Shown here one piece after another: positions 24,894 to 32,312 of a DNA stretch of 32,464 nucleotides (positions within the stretch are counted from its first letter, which is position 1; each line of letters starts with the position of its first letter). The translations under genes were made by a program, and so were the position numbers. The notes under the pieces are model-generated. The model made no database searches, had not been told where the DNA came from, and saw only the letters and a program-made list of their open reading frames with translations. Origin of the DNA: Chitinophagales bacterium 33-2 (GTDB taxonomy: Bacteria > Bacteroidota > Bacteroidia > Chitinophagales > Chitinophagaceae); contig MWYV01000040.1 in assembly GCA_002050435.1 (NCBI GenBank), forward strand, positions 1-32,464. The letters run 5' to 3'.

Positions 24894-25886
24894 ATGAAGA
24901 AGAAAATAGCATTGGTTACCGGTGGTTATTCAGGCGAGGCTACGATTTCCTACAGATCGGCAAATACCATTTACACGCATCTTGATAAAGAAAAATACGA
25001 GGTGTATAAGATCGATGTGAATCCTGAAGGATGGTTTTATGAAGGGCAGGATGGCAGCAAAACCGGGATCAATAAAAATGATTTTACTCTGGATCTTGAA
25101 GGAAAAAAAATCAGTTTTGATGCGGTATTTATTGGTATGCATGGCACACCGGGAGAGGACGGAAAACTGCAGGGTTATTTTGATATGCTCCGGCTTCCCT
25201 ACACTTCCTGCGATGCGGCTACTTCTGCACTGACGTTCAATAAAAGATATACCACTGCGGTGGCTTCGGTTTCAGGTATCCCGGTAGCAAAATCAGTCGT
25301 GTTGTTTAAACATACCGGTTATCATGCCGAAGAAATTTTATCTGCGCTTCAACTTCCGGTCTTTGTAAAGCCCAACAACGGCGGATCCAGTATAGGCATG
25401 AGTAAGGTGTCTGAACCATCGGGTTTAACGGCTGCTATTGAAAAGGCCTTTAAGGAAGATGAACAGGTACTGATCGAGCAGATGATTGAAGGAAGGGAAT
25501 TTACTGTTGGTGTGTTCCGATCCAACAACCAGATCACGGTGCTGCCCATCACTGAAGTGGAAGCACACAAGGAAATGGAATTCTTTGATTTCGAGGCTAA
25601 ATATGGTGGTAAATCCACCGAAACCACACCCGCTGCCATTTCGGATGAGTGGAAGCAAGCCCTTGAAACCACTGCGAAAAAAGTTTACCAGGTATTTAAT
25701 TGCAGGGGCGTGGTAAGGATCGACTTTATTTTTAATGCGAAGGAATCAAGGCCCTATATGCTGGAGATCAATACCATACCCGGACAGAGTGCTGCCAGTG
25801 TGATTCCACAGCAGGTGAGTGCCATGGGTGGCAACCTGCAAAGCTTTTACTCCCAGCTGCTGGATGAGGCCATTCAAAAACATTGA
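24894..25886 (+). CDS. ddl: D-alanine--D-alanine ligase
   Basis: ATP-grasp enzyme making D-Ala-D-Ala for peptidoglycan; 330 aa. Motifs: GGYSGEATIS at the N-terminus, FIGMHGTPGEDGKLQGYFDMLRLPYT, FVKPNNGGSSIGMSKV (ATP-binding loop), LIEQMIEGREFTVGVF, VVRIDFIFN and MLEINTIPGQSAASVIPQQ (metal ligands). The sequence TTACTTTG six nt upstream of the ATG resembles the -7 box, again hinting at a very short 5' UTR. It is followed by a PASTA protein, a common cell-wall neighbourhood in Bacteroidota. Confidence 0.97.
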   Translation: MKKKIALVTGGYSGEATISYRSANTIYTHLDKEKYEVYKIDVNPEGWFYEGQDGSKTGINKNDFTLDLEGKKISFDAVFIGMHGTPGEDGKLQGYFDMLRLPYTSCDAATSALTFNKRYTTAVASVSGIPVAKSVVLFKHTGYHAEEILSALQLPVFVKPNNGGSSIGMSKVSEPSGLTAAIEKAFKEDEQVLIEQMIEGREFTVGVFRSNNQITVLPITEVEAHKEMEFFDFEAKYGGKSTETTPAAISDEWKQALETTAKKVYQVFNCRGVVRIDFIFNAKESRPYMLEINTIPGQSAASVIPQQVSAMGGNLQSFYSQLLDEAIQKH

Positions 25887-25972
25887 TCATTTGTAAAAAA
25901 GCCTGGAGATCCGGGTAGGCACTCCGCTTATCTGCAATTTTATATCTTACAGGCCCAAATAGAAAAACCTGC

Positions 25973-26791
25973 ATGTTTAGATTAATAACTCAACGGCCGC
26001 TCTGGGTGAATATTCTTGTTGCGATCACAACTGTCATTATCCTGGTGCTGATCTTTCTTCTTTCATTGAACTGGATCACCAATCATGGCGAATCCAATTC
26101 GGTTCCTTCTCTTATCGGCAAGAATGTAAATGATGCAGAGCAGTTACTGGAGGAAAGGGATTTTGAAATTGTAATTCAGGATTCAGTGTATTATGATTCG
26201 CTGCCGCCGGGCGTAATCATCCGCCAGGTACCTGATGGCGATGATGTGGTAAAGATCAACAGAACCGTGTATGTGACCATCAATCGATTTCTTCCTCCCG
26301 AAGTGGATATGCCCAACCTGGTGGGTTCCAGTTTCAGGAATGCGGAAATGACCATGCTGAACCTGGGGTTAAGACTGGGTGATACGAGTTACCGTTTTGA
26401 CTTTGCCAAAAACTCTGTGCTGGAACAACTGTTGAATGGAAATTCCATTGCCGCCGGGACAAAGATCAGGATGGGTACTGTTATTTCCCTGGTTTTAGGC
26501 AGCGGACTTGGAGTGGAAGACCAGGCTGTACCCGATTTGAGAGGGCTTAATTTAGAAGAAGCAAGTGTGATGATGGAGGGACTGGGACTTACATTGGGTG
26601 CAAAATTGTTTGATCCCGATGTGAGGGATTCTGCAAATGCCTTTATTTACTGGCAAAGCCCTCTTCCCAATACTGAAGATGGCGCGCGCATCAGGATACG
26701 CGCCGGCCAGATGATCGACGTGAGAATTGGAACGGAAAGACCCAATGTGGATTCACTAAGAAAAATGGAATTGCAAAACCCCGAACCATAA
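25973..26791 (+). CDS. Membrane-anchored protein with three PASTA domains
   Basis: 272 aa: short cytoplasmic N-terminus, one membrane helix (about residues 12-37, VNILVAITTVIILVLIFLLSL), then three PASTA repeats of about 65-70 residues starting near VPSLIGKNVNDAEQLLEE, MPNLVGSSFRNAEMTMLN and VPDLRGLNLEEASVMMEG. There is no kinase or transpeptidase domain. PASTA domains bind muropeptides, and the neighbour ddl supports a role in the cell wall. It shares one base with the next gene (TAATG). Confidence 0.93.
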   Translation: MFRLITQRPLWVNILVAITTVIILVLIFLLSLNWITNHGESNSVPSLIGKNVNDAEQLLEERDFEIVIQDSVYYDSLPPGVIIRQVPDGDDVVKINRTVYVTINRFLPPEVDMPNLVGSSFRNAEMTMLNLGLRLGDTSYRFDFAKNSVLEQLLNGNSIAAGTKIRMGTVISLVLGSGLGVEDQAVPDLRGLNLEEASVMMEGLGLTLGAKLFDPDVRDSANAFIYWQSPLPNTEDGARIRIRAGQMIDVRIGTERPNVDSLRKMELQNPEP

Positions 26792-27105
26792 TGAAAAATA
26801 TTACAGTTGAAGAACTCAAGCAGCGCATAGACAGTGGTGAAAAACTGCACCTGATTGATTGCAGGGAGGCGCATGAATACGAGGAAGCCAACCTTGGTGC
26901 TCAACTTGTTCCGCTTGGCAAGATACAAACCATGCAGGTGGATGAACTGGAAGATCTCCGCGAGGAAGAAATCATCATTCATTGCAGGAGTGGCCAGCGC
27001 AGCATGATGGCCTGCATGATGCTGGACAGTATGGGCTTTTCCAACACGGTAAATGTTGAAGGCGGCATACTTGCGTGGATGGAAAAATATGGCAAACCAA
27101 AATGA
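26791..27105 (+). CDS. Single-domain rhodanese
   Basis: 104-aa sulfurtransferase-like protein with the LIDCREAHEYEEANLGAQLVPLG strand and the active-site loop IHCRSGQRS (C65), then GFSNTVNVEGGILAW. It is cytoplasmic, since no signal peptide is visible. The start overlaps the PASTA gene stop by one base, so they are co-transcribed. Its substrate is unknown. It converges with the TonB receptor gene 17 bp further on. Confidence 0.94.
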   Translation: MKNITVEELKQRIDSGEKLHLIDCREAHEYEEANLGAQLVPLGKIQTMQVDELEDLREEEIIIHCRSGQRSMMACMMLDSMGFSNTVNVEGGILAWMEKYGKPK

Positions 27106-27122
27106 CCTTCCGGTCCCTTTGG

Positions 27123-29255
27123 TTAATTGATACGGATATTGATGGCTGCCATAAAATTTCTTCCTGCCATAGGAAAATAGAAGTTCTCTGTAACCAATTC
27201 ATTGCCGGAAAAATAACTGAATGTATAACCATTGGGTTCATACAAGGTATTCAGTAAATTATTCACCTGGAATACAAGATCCACACTGGGTTTTTTTATT
27301 TTTAAACTGTACACAGATCTAAGGTCATTGGTAAAAAATGCATCCAGTTTTCTTTGATCATTACTGGTGTTATCCAGATACTGGCTTCCTACGTATTTTT
27401 GTATCAGGTCAAAACTCCAACGGTCAGCAGGTTGAAACATTATTGTGGCAGCGCCAGTTACAGCAGGTGAATAGGCAATGTCTGTTTCCGTATAAGAATT
27501 GCTAACCTGTCCTCCATTATCATAATCATCGAGGTACTCTGTAAAGTCGCGCACTTTGTTGCGGCTCAGCGTTAGATTGGCGGCGAAACTGAACCACTTG
27601 TTGATGTTAGCTGAAGATTGCAGTTCAATTCCCAAACGATAGCTGTCATCAATATTCGTTCTTGTATAGGCGCCTACATCATTTATTTTTCCCGTGAGTA
27701 CCAGCTGGTCGCGGTACTTCATATAATAAATATTGGCAGCAAATAATCTTTTATTATTCCTGTTTTCAATACCTATTTCAATATCATGCAGGTGTTCCGG
27801 TTTTGGAATTTCATTCAGCCCTGCTTCAAAATCATCGCGGTTCGGTTCTTTTCTTCCAATGCTGTAGGATGAATAAAGCAACCACTTGTTTTTTGAATAA
27901 CTGAGTCCGATTTTTGGATTGAAAAAGGAGTATTCCTCTTTAACGTTCAGTAATGGGTGATCTCTGAAGCCGTTTACAGAATAACCTACGTTCCTGTATT
28001 GCAGATCGGTAAAAACCTGCAGGCCTACAGCAATTTGTTGCTGCCATTTTCCATAAATATTAAAATCATTTTTACGTGCCTTATTTTCATACCAGTTGCC
28101 ATTAGCGGTAAAACCTTTTTCCGCCCATTTTATTTTTCCATAGTGCAGACCATCATAGCTTGTGATGGCGCCGCCAAAAACGAGGTCTGTTCCGCCGGAT
28201 CGATACTGTAGTGAAAATATATTTCCATAAAAATCATTATCCAGCCAGAGTTGTCTAACCAGGTCGGTGCGGGTGCTGGATCCATCTAATGATGCAATAT
28301 TGTAGTCGCTATATTTTCGGTTGGCTTTATATTGTTCGTAATAACCTTTTCCCTTTGTATAAAACAAGCCGGTATTCAAAGTGATTTGCGCATTCAAATG
28401 GTGGGTGAAAAACAGTTGGTAATGATCCTGCCTGTAATTATCTGTTTCATTATCATAAGGCGCACCAGGTCTTTCTGTGCCGGCATAATTTATACGGCGG
28501 TTTGTTTTCAGGTCAGCTTCTGCAATGCCATACCAGGCCTGATAGGTTTTTTCGCTGCCCGTAAAAAAATTAAACCGGAAACTGGATTTTTCTGCCAGGT
28601 AGGCACCCGAGAAATAGAGCGCTTTCAGGTCGCTTGAAGCGCGATCCACATAGCCATTGCTTATGATCTTCGAGAGACGCAGATCGGCCAGGAAATGATT
28701 GTTGATCAAACCTGTTCCCAGTTTGATGGTGTTTTTTACACTGTTGAATGAACCATAGCTGTTATTGATCTCTGCATAAGGTTTCAGGTTGTTTTCAATG
28801 GTACTGATATTGAGTGTGGCCCCAAATGCGCTGGCGCCATTGGTTGATGTACCTACACCACGCTGTACCTGGATGCTGCTAACAGAAGAAGCAAAATCCG
28901 GGAGGTTTACAAAAAAGGTGCCCTGGCTTTCGGCGTCGTTATAAGGAATGCCGTTGAGGGTTACATTGATCCTTGTGGCATCCGTGCCCCTGATGCGGAT
29001 TCCGGTATAACCAAAGCCGGTACCGGCATCAGAATTTACAACCACCGAAGGCGTTTGGTTGAGCAGAAAGGGTAGGTCCTGTCCCAGATTTTGTTTTTTG
29101 ATGGTTTCCTTATCCAGGTTGGTTTTTGCAAAGGGTGCTGTTGCGGAGGCGCGGGTGGCCCTTACTTCAACAGGCTCTAATAAGGTAGTGTCGGTTTGTT
29201 GGGAATGAGCATGGAAAGCGAACATACCCAGGAAGAAAATTACAGTCCTTTTCAT
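27123..29255 (-). CDS. TonB-dependent outer-membrane receptor, probably for thiamin compounds
   Basis: 710 aa with a signal peptide (MKRTVIFFLGMFAFHAHSQ), then a plug domain (about residues 25-150: VEVRATRAS, LPFLLNQTPSVVVNSDAGTGFGYTGIRIRGTDATRINVTLNGIPYND, VQRGVGTSTNGASAFGATLNI) and a long beta-barrel rich in alternating aromatic strands. There is no SusD-type partner next to it. The upstream TPP riboswitch indicates expression under thiamin shortage, so import of thiamin or a precursor is the best guess (inference from regulation). The C-terminal residue is Asn rather than the usual aromatic. Confidence 0.93.
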   Translation of the reverse strand: MKRTVIFFLGMFAFHAHSQQTDTTLLEPVEVRATRASATAPFAKTNLDKETIKKQNLGQDLPFLLNQTPSVVVNSDAGTGFGYTGIRIRGTDATRINVTLNGIPYNDAESQGTFFVNLPDFASSVSSIQVQRGVGTSTNGASAFGATLNISTIENNLKPYAEINNSYGSFNSVKNTIKLGTGLINNHFLADLRLSKIISNGYVDRASSDLKALYFSGAYLAEKSSFRFNFFTGSEKTYQAWYGIAEADLKTNRRINYAGTERPGAPYDNETDNYRQDHYQLFFTHHLNAQITLNTGLFYTKGKGYYEQYKANRKYSDYNIASLDGSSTRTDLVRQLWLDNDFYGNIFSLQYRSGGTDLVFGGAITSYDGLHYGKIKWAEKGFTANGNWYENKARKNDFNIYGKWQQQIAVGLQVFTDLQYRNVGYSVNGFRDHPLLNVKEEYSFFNPKIGLSYSKNKWLLYSSYSIGRKEPNRDDFEAGLNEIPKPEHLHDIEIGIENRNNKRLFAANIYYMKYRDQLVLTGKINDVGAYTRTNIDDSYRLGIELQSSANINKWFSFAANLTLSRNKVRDFTEYLDDYDNGGQVSNSYTETDIAYSPAVTGAATIMFQPADRWSFDLIQKYVGSQYLDNTSNDQRKLDAFFTNDLRSVYSLKIKKPSVDLVFQVNNLLNTLYEPNGYTFSYFSGNELVTENFYFPMAGRNFMAAINIRIN

Positions 29256-29337
29256 TATTTATTTTTTAAAATGAAAGGGAAATGTTGGGAAGGGAAACTA
29301 TAGCAGTCATTGCTAAATGGAACCGGTAAAGGTTCTA

Positions 29338-29405
29338 CTCCCTGCGCAGGCATTACCCTGATCAGGTTCAACGGGTATGATCTCAGCTTTTTAAAGCACC
29401 CCGGA
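29338..29405 (-). promoter_or_regulatory. TPP riboswitch (THI element)
   Basis: On the reverse strand the leader of the TonB receptor gene contains the conserved THI-box parts in order: GGGGTGC, CTGAGA, TACCCGTTGAACCTGATCAGG and TAATGCCTGCGCAGGGAG. These are the diagnostic pieces of the TPP aptamer. It lies about 80 nt before the receptor ATG. No clear terminator hairpin with a T-run follows, so control of translation is more likely than of transcription. Confidence 0.96.
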
Positions 29406-29477
29406 ACACAGTGAAATTAAAGGAAAAAAATAATTTGTAACCTTTTTTATCTTTCTCCGTTCCACAAAAAACAGCTT

Positions 29478-30191
29478 ATGAAATATATTTTACTTCCGCT
29501 CCTGGTTTCTTTTTTTTGTTTGCCAGCGCTGGCACAAAGGGTGGTCAATGATCTTAATGTTGAATCCCGGGAAGTAAGCGGATTTAAAGCGGTATCTATT
29601 TCCGGTCCTTTTAAAGTGATCCTGACACAGGGGAATGAAGAAGGCCTGGCAGTAAGTGCAGATCAAAAAGAAGATGTGGAATATATTAAAGCTGAAGTGA
29701 AGAATGGGGTTTTAAAAATCTGGTCAGAGCAAAAGAACAGGATCTGGAACAAGTCAAGGAATTTAAGAGCGTATATATCCGTTAAAAATATTGAAGTGAT
29801 CACATCCAGTGGTGCTTCAACAATAGAAATTGATGGGAGTTTATCTGCACAGCAACTGAGCCTGAATTTATCCGGTGCTTCGGATTTGAAAGGGAAAATA
29901 AATGTTTCAGGAAAATTAAGTGTTGGGTTGAGCGGTGCTTCAGACCTCAGCATCACCGGCAGTGTTGGGGAAATGGAGGTGACTGCAGGAGGTGCCAGCC
30001 GGATGCGGGCTTACGATTGTACTACAGGTATGATGCGTGCAAATGCTTCAGGTGCCAGCAGTCTGCAAGTGACTGTTGAAAAGGAATTATCTGCTAAACT
30101 CAGTGGTGCCAGCAGCCTGAGGTACCAGGGAAGTGCTTTGATCAGAGATATTCAAACCAGCGGAGCGAGTTCTATTCAGCGGAAATCCTGA
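29478..30191 (+). CDS. Secreted head-GIN domain protein (DUF2807)
   Basis: 237 aa with a signal peptide (MKYILLPLLVSFFCLPALAQ). The start of the mature part (REVSGFKAVSISGPFKVILTQG) is typical of DUF2807 (PF10988). The second half is a ladder of repeats of about 20 residues, six carrying SGAS and one GGAS (e.g. LSGASDLKGKINVSG, LSGASDLSITGSV), expected to form a right-handed beta-helix. Function is unknown; such proteins are common in Bacteroidota envelopes. It is divergent from the TPP-controlled receptor. Confidence 0.92.
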   Translation: MKYILLPLLVSFFCLPALAQRVVNDLNVESREVSGFKAVSISGPFKVILTQGNEEGLAVSADQKEDVEYIKAEVKNGVLKIWSEQKNRIWNKSRNLRAYISVKNIEVITSSGASTIEIDGSLSAQQLSLNLSGASDLKGKINVSGKLSVGLSGASDLSITGSVGEMEVTAGGASRMRAYDCTTGMMRANASGASSLQVTVEKELSAKLSGASSLRYQGSALIRDIQTSGASSIQRKS

Positions 30192-30208
30192 GGAACGGTT
30201 TGGGGATT

Positions 30209-30416
30209 GATTTTTAGTTGAACAGTTGTTGAATGGTTGTTGATTCGACTCCGTGTATCTCAGTGCCCGCTGTGCCTCCGTGGTTCCCGATTTTTAGTTG
30301 AACAGTTGTTGAATGGTTGTTGAATGGTTGTTGATTCGACTCCGTGTATCTCAGTGCCCGCTGTGCCTCCGTGGTTCCCGATTTTTAGTTGAATAGTTGT
30401 TGAAGATGGTTGAATG
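30209..30416 (+). repeat. Tandem repeat, units of 80 and 91 bp plus a partial third
   Basis: Unit 1 is 30209-30288, unit 2 is 30289-30379 and a partial unit is 30380-30416. Unit 2 is identical to unit 1 except for one additional GAATGGTTGTT (11 bp) step of an internal short repeat. The unit includes a CTCCGTGTATCTCAGTGCCC stretch and a TGTGCCTCCGTGGTTC stretch. It lies in the gap between the DUF2807 gene and the response regulator, and no gene is visible in it. The third copy has diverged. Confidence 0.95.
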
Positions 30417-30497
30417 CCTGCCCGCTGAAACAAAGCTTAGGTGGGTTGTTGATAAATGACAAACCCTGAAAGGAGTTTTTCTTTGCACAGGATTTGC

Positions 30498-30950
30498 ATG
30501 GATACATGTGTGAAAAATAATGAAGCAGTGCACAAGCCTTTAATATTGATTGTAGATGACGATCCCGACGATATATTTTTTCTCCAGGAAATGTTGTTAA
30601 CCCTCTACCCGGAAACTGAAATTGTGGAAGCTTATGATGGCCTGGCAGCACTGGCCATCATCAACGATCTGCAGGAAAGAGGAAGAATTCCCGATGTAGT
30701 GGTGATTGATATTAATATGCCTGTGATGGATGGGAGGGAATTGATTGCTCATTTGCGATCCGGCAATTCCACAAAAGAATTGAACTTAATTGTCTATACC
30801 ACTTCTTCCAATTATTTTGATAATTTAATTTGTAAGCAGCACAATGCGGAGCTGATCTTAAAACCTTCTGATATGTCCATGCTTGAAAAAGCGGCCAGAA
30901 TAATTTATAGAATGGGTGCGGAGAAGCCGTTGGGGGTTAGGGAGGGTTAG
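30498..30950 (+). CDS. Stand-alone response-regulator receiver protein
   Basis: 150 aa from the ATG at 30498 (an ATG at 30456 in the same frame would give 164 aa). A single receiver domain: acidic pair VDDDPDD, phospho-acceptor D71 in VVVIDINMPVMDG, conserved Thr in VYTTSSN and Lys in ILKPSD. There is no output domain, so it is likely a phospho-relay intermediate or acts by protein binding (Rcp1/CheY-like class). No intact kinase is adjacent, but a kinase fragment lies at 31760-31879. The last residues (KPLGVREG) are encoded by a G-rich repeat (30930-30957). Confidence 0.92.
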   Translation: MDTCVKNNEAVHKPLILIVDDDPDDIFFLQEMLLTLYPETEIVEAYDGLAALAIINDLQERGRIPDVVVIDINMPVMDGRELIAHLRSGNSTKELNLIVYTTSSNYFDNLICKQHNAELILKPSDMSMLEKAARIIYRMGAEKPLGVREG

Positions 30951-30957
30951 GGGTTTA
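30930..30957 (+). repeat. G-rich GGGTTAGG-type tract at a gene 3' end
   Basis: A run with GGGGGTTAGGGAGGGTTAGG followed by GGTTTAG overlaps the end and stop codon of the receiver gene. A similar tract occurs at 31744-31768 at the end of the next gene. The strand asymmetry and G-triplets could form G-quadruplex-like structure. Confidence 0.75.
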
Positions 30958-31041
30958 GTTGGACCAAACTATATCCATTCTTCTTGCCATCAGCCATCAG
31001 CGATCTCAACCTATCTTTGAGCGAACGCAAACTTCTCTTTC

Positions 31042-31788
31042 ATGAGATGCCTGATACTCTTATTATTTCTTTTATTGGGTTGCAGGTCTGTAAAACTGAA
31101 TGTGCCGCGCACCACATCTGCCATGACGGGGTCGGCTTTTTACCAGGCAGCGGCAGCTTACAACTGGAAGCAAAGAGATTCTTTTGCCATTGAACAAATA
31201 GTGGCAGGTAATCTTCCTTCTTTTTTATTAGAATTTGTTGCAGTACCGGTTTCCGTAATGGATTCTGCCAGTGGTAAGGTGTTGCAAGGGATCATTTATG
31301 TGAGTCCGGATTATTTAAGTGTTGGCAACCACCAGGACTGGGCAAGAGTTCCGCTAACACCAATGGCTGCACAGCAGATCGCCGAAAAATTTAATTGTAT
31401 GCTGCCGGATCAAAACATGGTGGACGCTATTTATAAAGCTGCATCTGTTAAACTCACTCCGGTTCCTTTATTTGCTTTTCGCGACAGTACTCCTACTATG
31501 TATCATCATCATTTGATCATTGAAGGGCAGCGAAAAAACCGTAAAGGTTTGATTGCTGGAATTAAAAAAGATGTGCTGAACCAGGGCCCTGATGGTAAAG
31601 TAACGATTTATGGCTGGCACAAGCTGGATGGCAAGCCTATACAGCCAGTGTATTCCGGGCATGTGAACTGGTATGTTGATTACAGCCACGGTATTCGCCT
31701 CGTATATAAAAAAATGCGACTTGAAGGAAGGTGGGTGGAGGTTGGGAAGGGGTTAGGGGTTAGAGGTTTACAGGAAAACAAATTTTGA
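31042..31788 (+). CDS. Putative lipoprotein of unknown function
   Basis: 248 aa with a strong lipoprotein signal MRCLILLLFLLLGC (C14). The mature part has conserved-looking blocks (YVSPDYLSVGNHQDWARVPLTPMAAQQIAEKFNCMLPDQNMVDAIYKAA, YHHHLIIEGQRKNRKGLIAGIKKDVL, VTIYGWHKLDGKPIQPVYSGHVNWYVDYSHGIRLV). The HHH, GWH and SHG pieces look like possible metal or catalytic residues, but I cannot name a family with confidence. The C-terminal part (about GKGLGVRGLQENKF) is encoded by the second GGGGTTAG tract and overlaps, in antisense, the end of a kinase fragment. Confidence 0.85.
   Translation: MRCLILLLFLLLGCRSVKLNVPRTTSAMTGSAFYQAAAAYNWKQRDSFAIEQIVAGNLPSFLLEFVAVPVSVMDSASGKVLQGIIYVSPDYLSVGNHQDWARVPLTPMAAQQIAEKFNCMLPDQNMVDAIYKAASVKLTPVPLFAFRDSTPTMYHHHLIIEGQRKNRKGLIAGIKKDVLNQGPDGKVTIYGWHKLDGKPIQPVYSGHVNWYVDYSHGIRLVYKKMRLEGRWVEVGKGLGVRGLQENKF
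31744..31768 (+). repeat. G-rich GGGGTTAG tract between convergent ends
   Basis: Contains GGGGTTAGGGGTTAGAGG near the end of the lipoprotein gene. The stop codon of the reverse-strand kinase fragment (31760-31762) also comes from this tract. Similar to the tract at 30930-30957. Confidence 0.75.
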
Positions 31789-31879
31789 TCGCCACTCCTT
31801 TATTATTTTCACTGGAGAGTTTAAATATTTCATTTAAATTTTCCGCTCTGGTTTTCATGTTTGCTATGCCAATGCCTTT
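31760..31879 (-). pseudogene. C-terminal fragment of a sensor histidine kinase
   Basis: The reverse strand encodes KGIGIANMKTRAENLNEIF then KLSSENNKGVAIKICFPVNL and a stop: the G2-box region and last strand of a HATPase domain of the LuxR-partner (HisKA_3) kinase type. Directly upstream is an in-frame TAA (31880-31882), and no further kinase sequence follows, so this is a remnant of about 40 codons. It may have been the former partner of the receiver protein at 30498. Confidence 0.7.
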
Positions 31880-32173
31880 TTATAAGTTACTTCCTTTACC
31901 AGCTTAAATTTTTATTTTGTTATGTAGGACTTAAATTTCTTTTATTAAACTTCCGGATGTAATCACTCAAAAATTCAAAGCGACAAGAACCAAATCGGAG
32001 CAGACCAGCAAGAGCGGCAATTGAACCAATGGGAGTGTGTGAATTGATTTGAAAACTAATATTCTTTTTCCTGCCCGGGATTATTCTTAACCAAATTGAT
32101 ATGGTTCATTTTTACATGATTCAAATTTGTAGGGTATGCAGCCATTGGCTTTCATTTCTAAAAACCTTCTAGT
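31880..32173. other. Gene-poor stretch with an open reverse frame of unclear meaning
   Basis: No convincing gene. The reverse strand is open without ATG from about 32105 to the stop at 31920-31922; its middle part reads SHTPIGSIAALAGLLRFGSC and then RFEFLSDYIRKFNKRN. That piece looks protein-like and vaguely recalls a phospho-acceptor helix region, but I cannot assign it. It may be further debris of the kinase gene. Confidence 0.4.
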
Positions 32174-32191
32174 GTTGCGAAGGGGAGGATC

Positions 32192-32245
32192 CCTGCCTGC
32201 GTGACGCAGTCGGGCAGGCCCGCCTGAATGATTCATTCGGGCAGG
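32192..32245. repeat. Two adjacent 27-nt imperfect hairpin elements
   Basis: 32192-32218 and 32219-32245 share the outer arms (CCNGCC ... GGCAGG), a TGA loop and an asymmetric bulge ending in TCG. They differ in the inner stem, where C-G/G-C pairs in the first are A-T pairs in the second, so pairing is kept. A further copy of the first type is at 32334-32360, and a truncated one starts at 32448. Confidence 0.85.
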
Positions 32246-32282
32246 GAACTCCCGACCTTCGGTATAATAATATCAGTAAATT

Positions 32283-32312
32283 AAAAAAAGGCTTCCAAAT
32301 TGGAAACCTTTC
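32283..32312. terminator. Terminator-like hairpin inside the tandem unit
   Basis: GGCTTCC (32290-32296) and GGAAACC (32302-32308) form a 7-bp stem with one G-U pair, flanked by an A-run on the left and TTTCTTT on the right. On the reverse strand it follows the tRNA-like 3' end, as expected for a tRNA terminator. It is repeated in the next unit at about 32394-32425. Confidence 0.7.

Noticed and set aside
24785..24985. Small forward gene overlapping the ddl start
   Set aside because: No recognisable features; it runs into ddl in another frame and covers the probable ddl promoter.
30929..30957. Telomere-like repeat
   Set aside because: The tract is short, imperfect and inside a gene end; bacteria of this group have circular chromosomes. 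Kept only as a G-rich repeat.
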